Positions 1 to 7,783 of a DNA stretch of 31,156 bases are shown piece after piece; the first letter of the stretch is position 1, and every line of letters starts with the position of its first letter. The notes below the pieces were generated by a model that was given only the letters and a program-made list of their open reading frames with translations, made no database searches and was not told where the DNA came from. Origin of the DNA: Methanobrevibacter ruminantium. GTDB lineage: Archaea; Methanobacteriota; Methanobacteria; Methanobacteriales; Methanobacteriaceae. The stretch lies in contig SFKZ01000017.1 of assembly GCA_004553595.1 (NCBI GenBank), forward strand, positions 1 to 31,156. The letters run 5' to 3'. The position numbers were made by a program, and so were the translations under genes.

Positions 1-656
1 TTTATAAATTTTTCATGTTTTTGATACAGAACTAATTTCTTTTCCAATAACTCAATTTTTTTATCAATTGCAGATAAGAAACTTGCAATTTTATTTTGTT
101 CATTTAGGTCTGGCATTCTTATTTTCATTTTATATAAATTACTTCCAGAAATAAGTGCTCTTGTAGTGATAGAACTATATTTAATAATATTATTCCTACT
201 TTTATCAGACCTAAGGTAATATGCAAAGAATAATGAATTAATATCTTTTTTAATAGGCCGTGCCCTTAAAATAAATCCACTGAAAACACAATCTATTAAT
301 TCGCCGGTATATGAGCTTGTCAAACCAATTTCCTCTGAGGTTTCTGATGTTCTGGTAAAAAATAAATCATTCGGTTTTACATTGTATCTTTTCATTTCAT
401 TTTTATCTACATCAACTAATCCTTCAATGGATTTTTCATTATTTGAAACATTTTTATTTACATCCATATAGTTTAAAATATGCACTCCATGCCCAAAATA
501 TTCTTTACCTTTATTTAATCCATTTTTTATTTCAAATAATTCCTCAAATAAATATTCGTCCCAATTCTTATTATTAAATTGAAGTTGTGGCTTATCCCGA
601 TAAACTTTATCATTTTTGTGAGTCTCTTTAGAAACTTGCAATTGTTCTTGTACCAT
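1..656 (-). CDS. hsdS: Type I restriction-modification specificity subunit HsdS, partial (N-terminal part)
   Basis: The minus-strand frame is open from an ATG at 656 to the left edge, so about 218 residues of the N-terminal part are present. HsdS directs the type I complex to its DNA target through target recognition domains (TRDs). The visible part has a TRD opening (EIKNGLNKGKEYFG, then an NYMDV stretch) and ends in the conserved helical region (MPDLNEQNKIASFLSAIDKK). That is one TRD plus one spacer helix. Whether a second TRD follows lies outside the window. The site TAGGTGG just upstream overlaps the hsdM stop codon, so translation is probably coupled to hsdM, 8 bp away. It is the second specificity gene of this locus. 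The family call is firm; the symbol is generic. Confidence 0.88.
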   Translation of the reverse strand, partial: MVQEQLQVSKETHKNDKVYRDKPQLQFNNKNWDEYLFEELFEIKNGLNKGKEYFGHGVHILNYMDVNKNVSNNEKSIEGLVDVDKNEMKRYNVKPNDLFFTRTSETSEEIGLTSSYTGELIDCVFSGFILRARPIKKDINSLFFAYYLRSDKSRNNIIKYSSITTRALISGSNLYKMKIRMPDLNEQNKIASFLSAIDKKIELLEKKLVLYQKHEKFI

Positions 657-664
657 CTAACCAC

Positions 665-2206
665 CTAAAATATAGGGGCTCTTATGCCCAATTCATCACA
701 ATATTTTTTGATTTCCTTGTCAACTTCTTCCATTTCAATAGCTATTTTTTCTAGCTCATCACATACTTCATCAAGATCTATTGGTTCCTCTTCTTCAAAA
801 GTATCCACATATCTTGGAATGTTGAGATTGAAATCATTTTCCCTAATTTCTTCAATAGTTGCCTTGTGAGAATATTTATCGATTTCTTCTCTGTTTGCAT
901 AGGTATTGACTATTTTTTCAATATCTTCAAGTCTTAGCTTATTTTGATTTTTAACCTTTTCAAAGTCTTTGGAAGCATCAATAAATAATATGTCCTGATT
1001 CTGTTCTCTGCACTTTTTAAAAATCAAAATGCAAGTGGGAATGCTTGTCCCATAGAAAATATTAGCTGGTAGCCCTATAACTGCATCAAGATAATTCTTT
1101 TCCCATATAAGATATTCTCGAATAGTACTTTCTGCAGCCCCCCTAAATAAAACTCCATGAGGAAGAACTATTCCCATAGTTCCATTTTCATCCAAATGGT
1201 AAATCATATGTTGTAAAAAGGCATAATCTGCTTTTGATTTGGGAGCAAGCTTACCATAAGCACTGAATCTTTCATCATCAAGGAATGATTTGTCTGAAGA
1301 CCATTTTGCTGAGAATGGTGGATTGGCAACGATAGCTTCAAACTTCTTATCCATATGTTGCGGGTGTTCTAAAGTATCTCCTTGCTTAATATCAAAATCA
1401 GCATATTTAACCCCATGCAAAATCATATTCATTCTAGCCATGTTGTAAGTTGTCTGATTCAGTTCTTGACCATAGAAATCCCCAACTTCACATTCTCTTG
1501 CAACCCTTAAAAGCAATGATCCGGAACCACAAGTAGGATCGTAAACATTTTTAAGACGTTTTTTGCCAAGAGAAACAATTTTAGCCAATATTTTAGAAAC
1601 TTCCTGAGGAGTATAGAACTCTCCTGCTTTCTTACCCGCACTGGATGCAAATTGACTGATTAAATATTCATATGCATCTCCTAAAATATCTGCATCGTCA
1701 TCATCTAATTTAAAATCTATATCATTTAAGTTAAGAATAATTTTAGAAATGGTCTTATTTTTATCATTTGCAGATTTACCCAATTTAGAAGAATTTAAAT
1801 CAACATCTTCAAAAAGATTGCTAAAATCATCTTGACTAGCTGTTCCCATAGAAGAATTACTGATATAATTCAATGATTTCAAAAGATCATCAAGAATAAA
1901 CTTATTAACTTTAGCTTTTTCTACAATATTGCTGAATAAATATTGAGGTTCTAAAAAATAACCTAAAGCTTCAATTCCTTCTTCTTTAAGGTCTTCTTTA
2001 AATTCATCTTTTTCCCAAGCTTCTGCAAATGTTAAGTTATCGTTTTCCAATTCACTATTCAAATGAATTTCCAACTTTTCTGACAAGTATCTATAAAAAA
2101 TGAATCCCAAAATGTAATTTTTAAATTCATTAGCATCCATATTTCCTCTTAAAACATCTGCAATTGCCCATAATTTACTTTCTAAACTATTTTGATAATT
2201 TGACAT
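665..2206 (-). CDS. hsdM: Type I restriction-modification DNA methyltransferase subunit HsdM
   Basis: This 513-residue protein is the modification subunit of a type I R-M complex. It transfers a methyl group from S-adenosylmethionine to adenine at the site chosen by HsdS. An HsdM N-terminal helical region (residues 1-150) is followed by FYTP near 197-200, the SAM-binding motif DPTCGSG at about 223-229 and the catalytic NPPF at 295-298, which is typical of N6-adenine methyltransferases. I place the start at the ATG at 2206 because GGGGTG lies 7-8 bases ahead of it. A GTG at 2221 in the same frame would place that ribosome binding site inside the gene. It lies 51 bp after the half-size S gene and 8 bp before the second hsdS. 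Length is normal for the family and no key motif is missing. Confidence 0.95.
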   Translation of the reverse strand: MSNYQNSLESKLWAIADVLRGNMDANEFKNYILGFIFYRYLSEKLEIHLNSELENDNLTFAEAWEKDEFKEDLKEEGIEALGYFLEPQYLFSNIVEKAKVNKFILDDLLKSLNYISNSSMGTASQDDFSNLFEDVDLNSSKLGKSANDKNKTISKIILNLNDIDFKLDDDDADILGDAYEYLISQFASSAGKKAGEFYTPQEVSKILAKIVSLGKKRLKNVYDPTCGSGSLLLRVARECEVGDFYGQELNQTTYNMARMNMILHGVKYADFDIKQGDTLEHPQHMDKKFEAIVANPPFSAKWSSDKSFLDDERFSAYGKLAPKSKADYAFLQHMIYHLDENGTMGIVLPHGVLFRGAAESTIREYLIWEKNYLDAVIGLPANIFYGTSIPTCILIFKKCREQNQDILFIDASKDFEKVKNQNKLRLEDIEKIVNTYANREEIDKYSHKATIEEIRENDFNLNIPRYVDTFEEEEPIDLDEVCDELEKIAIEMEEVDKEIKKYCDELGIRAPIF

Positions 2207-2257
2207 ATTTTTACACCCCACTTTTTATTGGTATTAAAAAGAATCTAAATTTTCCAA

Positions 2258-2809
2258 TTATTCCTTTAAAATATTTCCAATGATAGATTCTTTATAATCA
2301 TTATCTTTTTTTATGCTTTTTTCTTTTAAACTAATTTTTTTATCTATCACATCAAAAAATTCACCATATTGTTTTTGTTTCTCATATGAAGGCAAATTAA
2401 TTGTTAAATTTTTTAGATCAGACACTTTGATAACTTTTAAAGCGCCTCCTTCTAAAAGTTTATATAATTTCTTATGAAAATTTTCACTACTCAAAACATG
2501 AAATATAAATGAAGAATCAATGTTTTCTTTTAATCTGATTATTGCAAAATACATTGTAATAATAAATCCTTTATGATTTAATTTATAAACAGTATTCGGC
2601 TCAGATAATGAAATCAGTATATCTCCTTTTTTTGAATAATATTTTAAATCTATTTTATCAGAAATATGTTCATTTTCAAATTCCAAATTATTGTTTTCAT
2701 CCAGTTTATTTCTTAAAACTGGCTTCAAACCAGAACTTTCATCCATAAACCTAAATATATGAACTCCTGAAAATATTTCTGCAATATCATCTAATTTTTC
2801 TTTAGTCAT
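2258..2809 (-). CDS. hsdS: Half-size type I restriction specificity subunit (single TRD)
   Basis: The protein has 183 residues, about half the usual 380-450 of HsdS. It has one TRD-like region (residues 1-140, opening LDDIAEIFSGVHIFRFMD) and one C-terminal conserved helix (LPSYEKQKQYGEFFDVIDKK, then a charged helix). It ends naturally with a stop and has its own ribosome binding site (AGGTGAT, about 10 bases before the ATG), so I read it as a true half-subunit rather than a fragment. Half-S proteins of other type I systems can work as dimers and give palindromic target sites. It precedes hsdM, while a second S gene follows hsdM. It could be an alternative specificity for the same M/R subunits, or a decaying copy. 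Confidence 0.8.
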   Translation of the reverse strand: MTKEKLDDIAEIFSGVHIFRFMDESSGLKPVLRNKLDENNNLEFENEHISDKIDLKYYSKKGDILISLSEPNTVYKLNHKGFIITMYFAIIRLKENIDSSFIFHVLSSENFHKKLYKLLEGGALKVIKVSDLKNLTINLPSYEKQKQYGEFFDVIDKKISLKEKSIKKDNDYKESIIGNILKE

Positions 2810-2842
2810 AAACTTGAAATCACCTATTTTATAATAAAAAAT

Positions 2843-2999
2843 AATAATTAGTGATTAGATTACTTATCACCCCCTAAAAAACCTATCAAAAGAATTTATA
2901 AAAAAACTTTGAATTGTAATTAATCACTAATTACAGATATCTATGAATGTCATAGCATATAAATATTTCGATTTTTTGTGTAATTAATTATTAATTACA
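2843..2999. promoter_or_regulatory. Three related palindromic sites in the promoter region of the S-M-S operon
   Basis: The gap between hsdR and the half-S gene holds a perfect palindrome at 2979-2999 (arms TGTAATTAAT and ATTAATTACA around one T). A copy with one arm mismatch lies at 2915-2935, and a degenerate third copy (core TAATTAGTGATTA) at about 2845-2863. On the minus strand a TATA-like ATTTATATG lies between the first two, near 2957-2966, which puts a transcription start close to 2935. The second palindrome would therefore cover the start site, the usual place for an archaeal repressor operator. The regulator is unknown, and no obvious DNA-binding controller gene lies beside it. Confidence 0.5.
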
Positions 3000-3036
3000 T
3001 AGAAAACTGGAAAAAAATAAAAATAAAAAATGAGAG

Positions 3037-5757
3037 TTAATATGAAAATTTCTCAAATGCTTCTTCAATTTTATGTTTAACATTATTTATTTTGATTTTT
3101 CTTTCTCTAAACTTCAATTCATTCTTAAATGAATCTTTAATCAAATCATCATTGAATTTGCCAGAGAATTCATAACCATCAATAACTTTACGTGCAATAT
3201 CTTCTTTTAGCTCTTCCTCTTCAATAATATTGCAGAAAGCTGCTTTTCTTTCAACTTTCATGAAATTATCAAATGCTTCAAAGACATTGGTCTGTTTAGT
3301 ATCAATATTTCCAAGTGTTTCATCAATGAAACGTTTAATAAGATCAATTTTACTACGTAAATGCTCAGTTTCGTTCATAAGTTTTAATATACGAGCCCTA
3401 TCAAGATCAAAGCTAGGGCTATTTAAATCTAAATCCGCAATTAACTGAACAATATAATCCACATTGATTGTATCATTTCTAAGCAATTCAAGTTCAAAAT
3501 CAATGTCCTCCAAGACAGATACTCCTCTAGGTTTAGGTTTTTTGAACTCATCATAAATATCTAAATAAACACTTTTAAAATCATTAAACTCCTGTTCAGT
3601 CATGTTTAAATCATCAAAAGTGAATTCAAAGAATACATCTAATTTATTCTTAATTCTTAATAATTCCCTAAAATTTAAAACAAATTTTTCTTTGTCTTTT
3701 TCACTTTGTAAGTCTTGAGCTTCAGCAACTGTTTTAACAAGTTTATAAAAGTTCTTTAACTCTTTATTAAAAGCCTGAACAAAACATTCATATGGTGGTA
3801 TAATAATCTCTTCAGTACCTCCTTTTGAGAAAAGCCCGATAGCATTGTCCACGTCTTCTTTAATATTTCTAAAACAAACAATGTTTCCTTGAGACTTTCG
3901 CATATTTACTATGCGGTTTGTTCTTGAGAATGCCTGTAAAAGAGTATGGAATTTTAAATCTTTGTCCACATAAAGGGTATTAAGCAACTTACTGTCAAAA
4001 CCAGTTAAGAACATGTCGACAACTAAAAGCAAATCAATTTCTCTGTTTTTCATTCTTTTTGATACATCTGCATGGTATCCCTTAAAGTCATCAGTGGTGA
4101 AGTTTGTACCAAACATTTCATTATAATCTCCCATATATGAATCTAGCAAGTCTTGAGAATGAGTTTTTTCACTAATGTCTTCATTAGCTTGGAAAGAAAA
4201 TATTGTTGCAATTTTCAAATCATGTTCTTTTTCTTTAAATAATTTATAATATTTGTTAATTACTCCTCCTCTTGAAACAGTAAACATTGCATTAAATTCA
4301 CGATTTTTAGTTTTTGTATTATAACTTTCAATAACTTTATCAACTATCTGACTTAAACGTTCATCAGATTCTAAAAATTCTTTTGTATTAATACTTTTAA
4401 CTTCATAATCAGGAATATTTTTTAATTTACCCCCACCATAATAATCTACTGAAAAACCAAGAACATTATTATCAGCTATTGCATCTTTAATCATATAAGA
4501 GTGAAGTTGTTTCTTGAAAATACTTTGTGTTGTTCTTGCACCATCAGAATTTTCTGCAAAGATAGGGGTGCCTGTAAATCCAAAAGATAAAGAATTTGTA
4601 AAGAATTCTACAATTGAATGGTGCATTTCGCCAAATTGGCTTCTATGACACTCATCAAATATTAATATGATATTCTTATCTTTAATTCTTTGGAGTTTTT
4701 CTTGATCGCCTCTTGTTTTAACTGCTTTAGATAATTTTTGAATTGTTGTAGTGACTAATTTGCCTTTTCCTTCTGTTGTTAGGTTTTTAATTAATGCTCC
4801 TGTATGTTTTGTAACATTTACACAACCATCACAGAAACTATTAAACTCTTTATTAGTTTGAATGTCTAAGTCTCTTCTATCTACAACAAAAATGACCTTG
4901 TAAATTGATTCGTCTTCTGCAAGCAATTGGCTGACTTTATAAGAAGTTAAAGTCTTTCCAGAACCGGTTGTATGCCATACATAACCATTTTGTTTGATTT
5001 CCAAAGCTTGATGAAGAACTGCTTCAACAGCATATTTTTGATAAGCTCTCAAAACCATCAAAGTCTTAGAAGATTCATTTAAAACCATATATTTTGAAAT
5101 CATTTTCGCCAGATTACATCTCTCAAGGAATGTATCTGCAAATTCATCAAGCATTCTAATATTTCTATTATCCTCATCCTTCCAGAAAAATGTGAATTCA
5201 AAGTTTATATCGCTTTCACGACCATTTGCAAAGTATTTGGTATTTATTCCATTACTAATTACAAAAATTTGAATAAAGTCAAAAAGACCACTATATGAAT
5301 GATAAATATATCTATTTATTTGATTAAATGCCTCTTTTATAGGCATTCCTCTTCTTTTAAGTTCAATTTGGACAAGAGGCAAACCATTAATTAAAATAGT
5401 AACATCATAACGATTTTTATGCTTTCCTTGAACAGTAATTTGATTAGAAACTTGGAAAATGTTTTTACACCAATCTTTTTCATTTAAAAATTTGATATAA
5501 AATGGATTTCCTTCTCTCTCAATGAAGAATTTATCTCTTAATTTCTTAGCTTTATCAAAAATAGAACCTTGATCCAAATATAAAAGAACAGATTGGAATT
5601 CTTCATCTTTTAGATAACAATCATTTAATTTTTCAAGTTGAGTTTTAAAATTTGAAATTAAACCTTTTTCATTTTTAATTTTAATACATTCATAACCATT
5701 ATTTGCTAATTGTTGCATTAATTCTTCTTCTAGAACTGCTTCACTCTGAGTAGAAAT
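3037..5757 (-). CDS. hsdR: Type I restriction endonuclease subunit HsdR
   Basis: This is the motor and cutting subunit of the type I complex: it translocates DNA using ATP and cleaves away from the site. Counting from the ATG at 5718 (893 residues), a PD-(D/E)XK nuclease core has D105 and E119-L-K121. Helicase motifs are HTTGSGKT at 249-256 (Walker A), DECH at 355-358 (Walker B), FTGTP at 381-385 and a later QAFSRTNR (motif VI). The ATG start seems too late. The frame continues upstream without a stop and encodes ISTQSEAVLEEEL, which matches the conserved opening of HsdR proteins. GGGGGAG at 5763-5769 precedes an ATT codon at 5755-5757, so I place the start there as a non-AUG start. The alternatives are 5718 or a base error. 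About 227 bp separate it from the half-S gene. Confidence 0.93.
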   Translation of the reverse strand: MSTQSEAVLEEELMQQLANNGYECIKIKNEKGLISNFKTQLEKLNDCYLKDEEFQSVLLYLDQGSIFDKAKKLRDKFFIEREGNPFYIKFLNEKDWCKNIFQVSNQITVQGKHKNRYDVTILINGLPLVQIELKRRGMPIKEAFNQINRYIYHSYSGLFDFIQIFVISNGINTKYFANGRESDINFEFTFFWKDEDNRNIRMLDEFADTFLERCNLAKMISKYMVLNESSKTLMVLRAYQKYAVEAVLHQALEIKQNGYVWHTTGSGKTLTSYKVSQLLAEDESIYKVIFVVDRRDLDIQTNKEFNSFCDGCVNVTKHTGALIKNLTTEGKGKLVTTTIQKLSKAVKTRGDQEKLQRIKDKNIILIFDECHRSQFGEMHHSIVEFFTNSLSFGFTGTPIFAENSDGARTTQSIFKKQLHSYMIKDAIADNNVLGFSVDYYGGGKLKNIPDYEVKSINTKEFLESDERLSQIVDKVIESYNTKTKNREFNAMFTVSRGGVINKYYKLFKEKEHDLKIATIFSFQANEDISEKTHSQDLLDSYMGDYNEMFGTNFTTDDFKGYHADVSKRMKNREIDLLLVVDMFLTGFDSKLLNTLYVDKDLKFHTLLQAFSRTNRIVNMRKSQGNIVCFRNIKEDVDNAIGLFSKGGTEEIIIPPYECFVQAFNKELKNFYKLVKTVAEAQDLQSEKDKEKFVLNFRELLRIKNKLDVFFEFTFDDLNMTEQEFNDFKSVYLDIYDEFKKPKPRGVSVLEDIDFELELLRNDTINVDYIVQLIADLDLNSPSFDLDRARILKLMNETEHLRSKIDLIKRFIDETLGNIDTKQTNVFEAFDNFMKVERKAAFCNIIEEEELKEDIARKVIDGYEFSGKFNDDLIKDSFKNELKFRERKIKINNVKHKIEEAFEKFSY

Positions 5758-5784
5758 AATTACTCCCCCTATGAAAATTATGTA

Positions 5785-5806
5785 ATAAAGTCAATATGGA
5801 CTTTAT
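5785..5806. promoter_or_regulatory. Palindromic operator candidate at the hsdR promoter
   Basis: ATAAAGTC at 5785-5792 and GACTTTAT at 5799-5806 form a perfect inverted repeat with 8-bp arms and a 6-bp spacer. On the minus strand a TATA-like TTATAATTTT lies just upstream (about 5814-5823), so the palindrome covers the expected transcription start of hsdR. Its sequence is unrelated to the palindromes in front of the S-M-S unit. Confidence 0.4.
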
Positions 5807-5853
5807 GTGTAAAATTATAATTAATAAAATTTAGCTTCATTTAAAATACCAAG

Positions 5854-6789
5854 TTAAAATTTAAATTCTTTAATTCGCCTTGAGAAAACATTATAAAATT
5901 CAGCAGCCTTTTCCAAATGCCAAGTAATGGATTCATCCCAATTATCCTCATTATTTATATCTATCTTTTTAGAAATGGCAATGTAAGAAGCTTTTTTATC
6001 ATCCAATCTCTCCCAATCCAAAGGATAACATAATTCATTTTCAATGTCTTCTTTTTGAGATTCTAAATAATCATATAAGTCTTTACTATCCCTAATCCAT
6101 ATTTCATTTCTAATTTCCTTTTTCTGAGTGTTTACATTTAAAGAAATATGCGCTAAACTACTCCCAAGGGCTAAATTGTACCAATGCTGAGGATTTGCTT
6201 TTCTTGCATTAAATTCATTATAATCATCTAATCGCTCGGATAATTTTGTCCAGTAATTTAATTGAAGCATTTTTGTAGCGCTTAACTTATTATCAGTACT
6301 TCTTTTGATAGTTTTTGTCCAGTTATTAGGGCTTGATACGATTTGGAATTTAGGAGCCATATTGGAATCATCTATTTTCCATAACTCAATTCTGCATAAA
6401 AATATGTTAATTTCATCATCCGTATGCTCATTTAACCAGTCAACTGCACGCCTATGTTCTTCTCTAGCCTCTTTGACAACCCAAACAATTGTTTTTGCAT
6501 CATGCCCAGAAGCATATGTTATGATTTTTCCAAGATGATCATGATTTGTGGATTCCAATTGATTTTCAATTACAATCTTATTTTCAGTGCTTGATTCCAT
6601 AGCTAAAATATCCGTACTGAAGGAACCTGTTTTAGCTTCAATACTGATTAGATCAATGTCAATACCTAACTCATTACCTAACAATTCTAAATTTTGCTCT
6701 TTAGATAGCCATTTAGTAAAATCCTGCGCTTCATTTTTCCAAACCAATCTTAAATCTTTAACTTTTTCAAGCTTACCTAATTGAACCAT
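5854..6789 (-). CDS. DUF4268-type protein with PD-(D/E)XK nuclease-like N-terminal region
   Basis: The 311-residue protein looks like the DUF4268 family, which is often found beside restriction systems. The N-terminal half has a nuclease-like signature: E51, D60 in STDILAMES, then E75-N-Q77 in VIENQLES, followed by NHDHLGKIITYASG. The second lobe carries WLNEHTDDEINIFLCRIELW (about 118-137). The C-terminal part (about 180-311) fits the DUF4268 domain. The usual lysine of the E-x-K motif is Q here, so activity is uncertain, though some PD-(D/E)XK families use E-x-Q. It reads in the same direction as hsdR, 135 bp upstream of its ATG, with GGGGT ahead of the ATG at 6789. A role as an accessory nuclease of the restriction island is an inference. 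Confidence 0.75.
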   Translation of the reverse strand: MVQLGKLEKVKDLRLVWKNEAQDFTKWLSKEQNLELLGNELGIDIDLISIEAKTGSFSTDILAMESSTENKIVIENQLESTNHDHLGKIITYASGHDAKTIVWVVKEAREEHRRAVDWLNEHTDDEINIFLCRIELWKIDDSNMAPKFQIVSSPNNWTKTIKRSTDNKLSATKMLQLNYWTKLSERLDDYNEFNARKANPQHWYNLALGSSLAHISLNVNTQKKEIRNEIWIRDSKDLYDYLESQKEDIENELCYPLDWERLDDKKASYIAISKKIDINNEDNWDESITWHLEKAAEFYNVFSRRIKEFKF

Positions 6790-7153
6790 ACTTTTACCCC
6801 TTTATACATATTCGTATATTCTAAAATATATCAATAATAATATTTAAAATAACCATATGATTGAATAAAAAAATCTAAAAACAGTGAAAGGAGGACTAAT
6901 CCGAATCCAGAAAACATATGTAAAGGGGGATATGTAATTGAGTTAAGGTTTAGTAAAGGATTAGCATGTAATAAATAATTTAGTTTCAAATTATAAAAAC
7001 TTTTTGTGGAATAGGATAAGAGTAAAAAATCATTATAAAACAAATTAAAATTAGCTCTAAAAATCAACACTATACTCTTATCTCTCTATAAACATAGCAT
7101 GGATAATAAAAATATAAGAATAATGAAATAATAAAAAAAGATTTTTAATTATA
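6790..7153. other. Gene-poor stretch with an isolated leader-like element
   Basis: I see no credible gene here. A 79-codon minus-strand frame at 6831-7070 has low-complexity composition and no good ribosome binding site. On the plus strand, AAAACATATGTAAAGGGGGA at 6911-6930 is nearly the same as a segment at 9698-9718, but no ORF of useful length follows it. Confidence 0.5.
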
Positions 7154-7372
7154 TTAGAAATCTTTTAATAAATTATCTATATTTACATTACAAAAGTCCA
7201 ATAATTGTTCTTTATCATAATTTAATAGATTTGTGTAATTTTTTTCACTATCCATTTGCATAAGAATAATAATAATATCTTTAATTTTGTCTTTTATATT
7301 AATATTCTCAATTAAAAAAAGTTCTATCAACAATCTTAATTCTATTAAATTGACTAATAGCTGTTTCTTCAC
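7154..7372 (-). CDS. Small hypothetical protein, leucine/isoleucine-rich
   Basis: I do not recognise this protein. The GTG at 7372 has GGTGG five bases upstream, giving 72 residues that begin MKKQLLVNLIELRLLIELFL. A further GTG at 7381 would overlap the ribosome binding site. The first 45 residues form an amphipathic, isoleucine/leucine-rich helix; the rest is acidic and asparagine-rich (DKEQLLDFCNVNIDNLLKDF). There is no signal peptide, and the helix is too charged for a clear membrane span. It stands alone between the DUF4268 and DUF2779 genes. It could be a regulator-sized helical protein, or a chance ORF in A+T-rich DNA. Confidence 0.4.
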   Translation of the reverse strand: MKKQLLVNLIELRLLIELFLIENINIKDKIKDIIIILMQMDSEKNYTNLLNYDKEQLLDFCNVNIDNLLKDF

Positions 7373-7381
7373 AATAACCAC

Positions 7382-7783
7382 CGATTTAGTTACTAATCTA
7401 CATATTAATATAAATAAATAAGTATAAAAAATTTACCAAATTGAATTGATTTTTTTATTTTAAATTATTATTTAATTTTAGTAGAAAAAATTTAATTATA
7501 ACATTAAATAAAAAAAAATCAGTACAGTGATAAAATTTAAAAAAGATAATGAACTATTTATTCTTATTCTTCTCATAACAGGAAAAAAATGATTCTACAA
7601 AAACATCTTCCAAAGAATCATCTCATCGAAGCATGAAATGAAAAATAGTTAACATGAATAGTGAGAAAAAAAGAGTTGTTGAAAAAAACTTTCATGCCTC
7701 TTGGTATACCTTGGACTTCGCAATATAAAGATGAACCTAAGATCAATTGAAAAAGTAAAAAAATAAATAAATTAGATAATTCG
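7382..7783. other. Intergenic region with possible decayed coding sequence
   Basis: There is no intact gene. An inverted repeat (ATGATTCT at 7589-7596, AGAATCAT at 7614-7621) lies inside a short plus-strand frame that reads MILQKHLPKNHLIEA and then stops. About 60 bases later the same frame reads KKTFMPLGIPWTSQYKDEP before another stop. The words look more like protein than the surrounding A+T-rich DNA, and could be the remains of a transposase-like or other gene. I cannot name it. Confidence 0.25.

Noticed and set aside
13..656. Complete HsdS gene
   Set aside because: The frame has no stop before base 1; it is cut by the window edge.
2868..2877. Strong GGGGGTGAT ribosome-binding site before the half-S gene
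   Set aside because: It leads only to a 13-codon GTG frame that stops at 2833; the half-S gene has its own AGGTGAT nearer its ATG. A leader peptide is possible but unsupported.
6831..7070. 79-codon minus-strand ORF beginning MLIFRANFNL
   Set aside because: Low-complexity composition, no ribosome binding site, and it runs opposite to the leader-like element at 6911. It looks like chance in A+T-rich DNA.
7589..7783. Transposase remnant
   Set aside because: The short words LPKNHLIEA and GIPWTSQYKDEP are suggestive, but no motif or end repeat supports a family.
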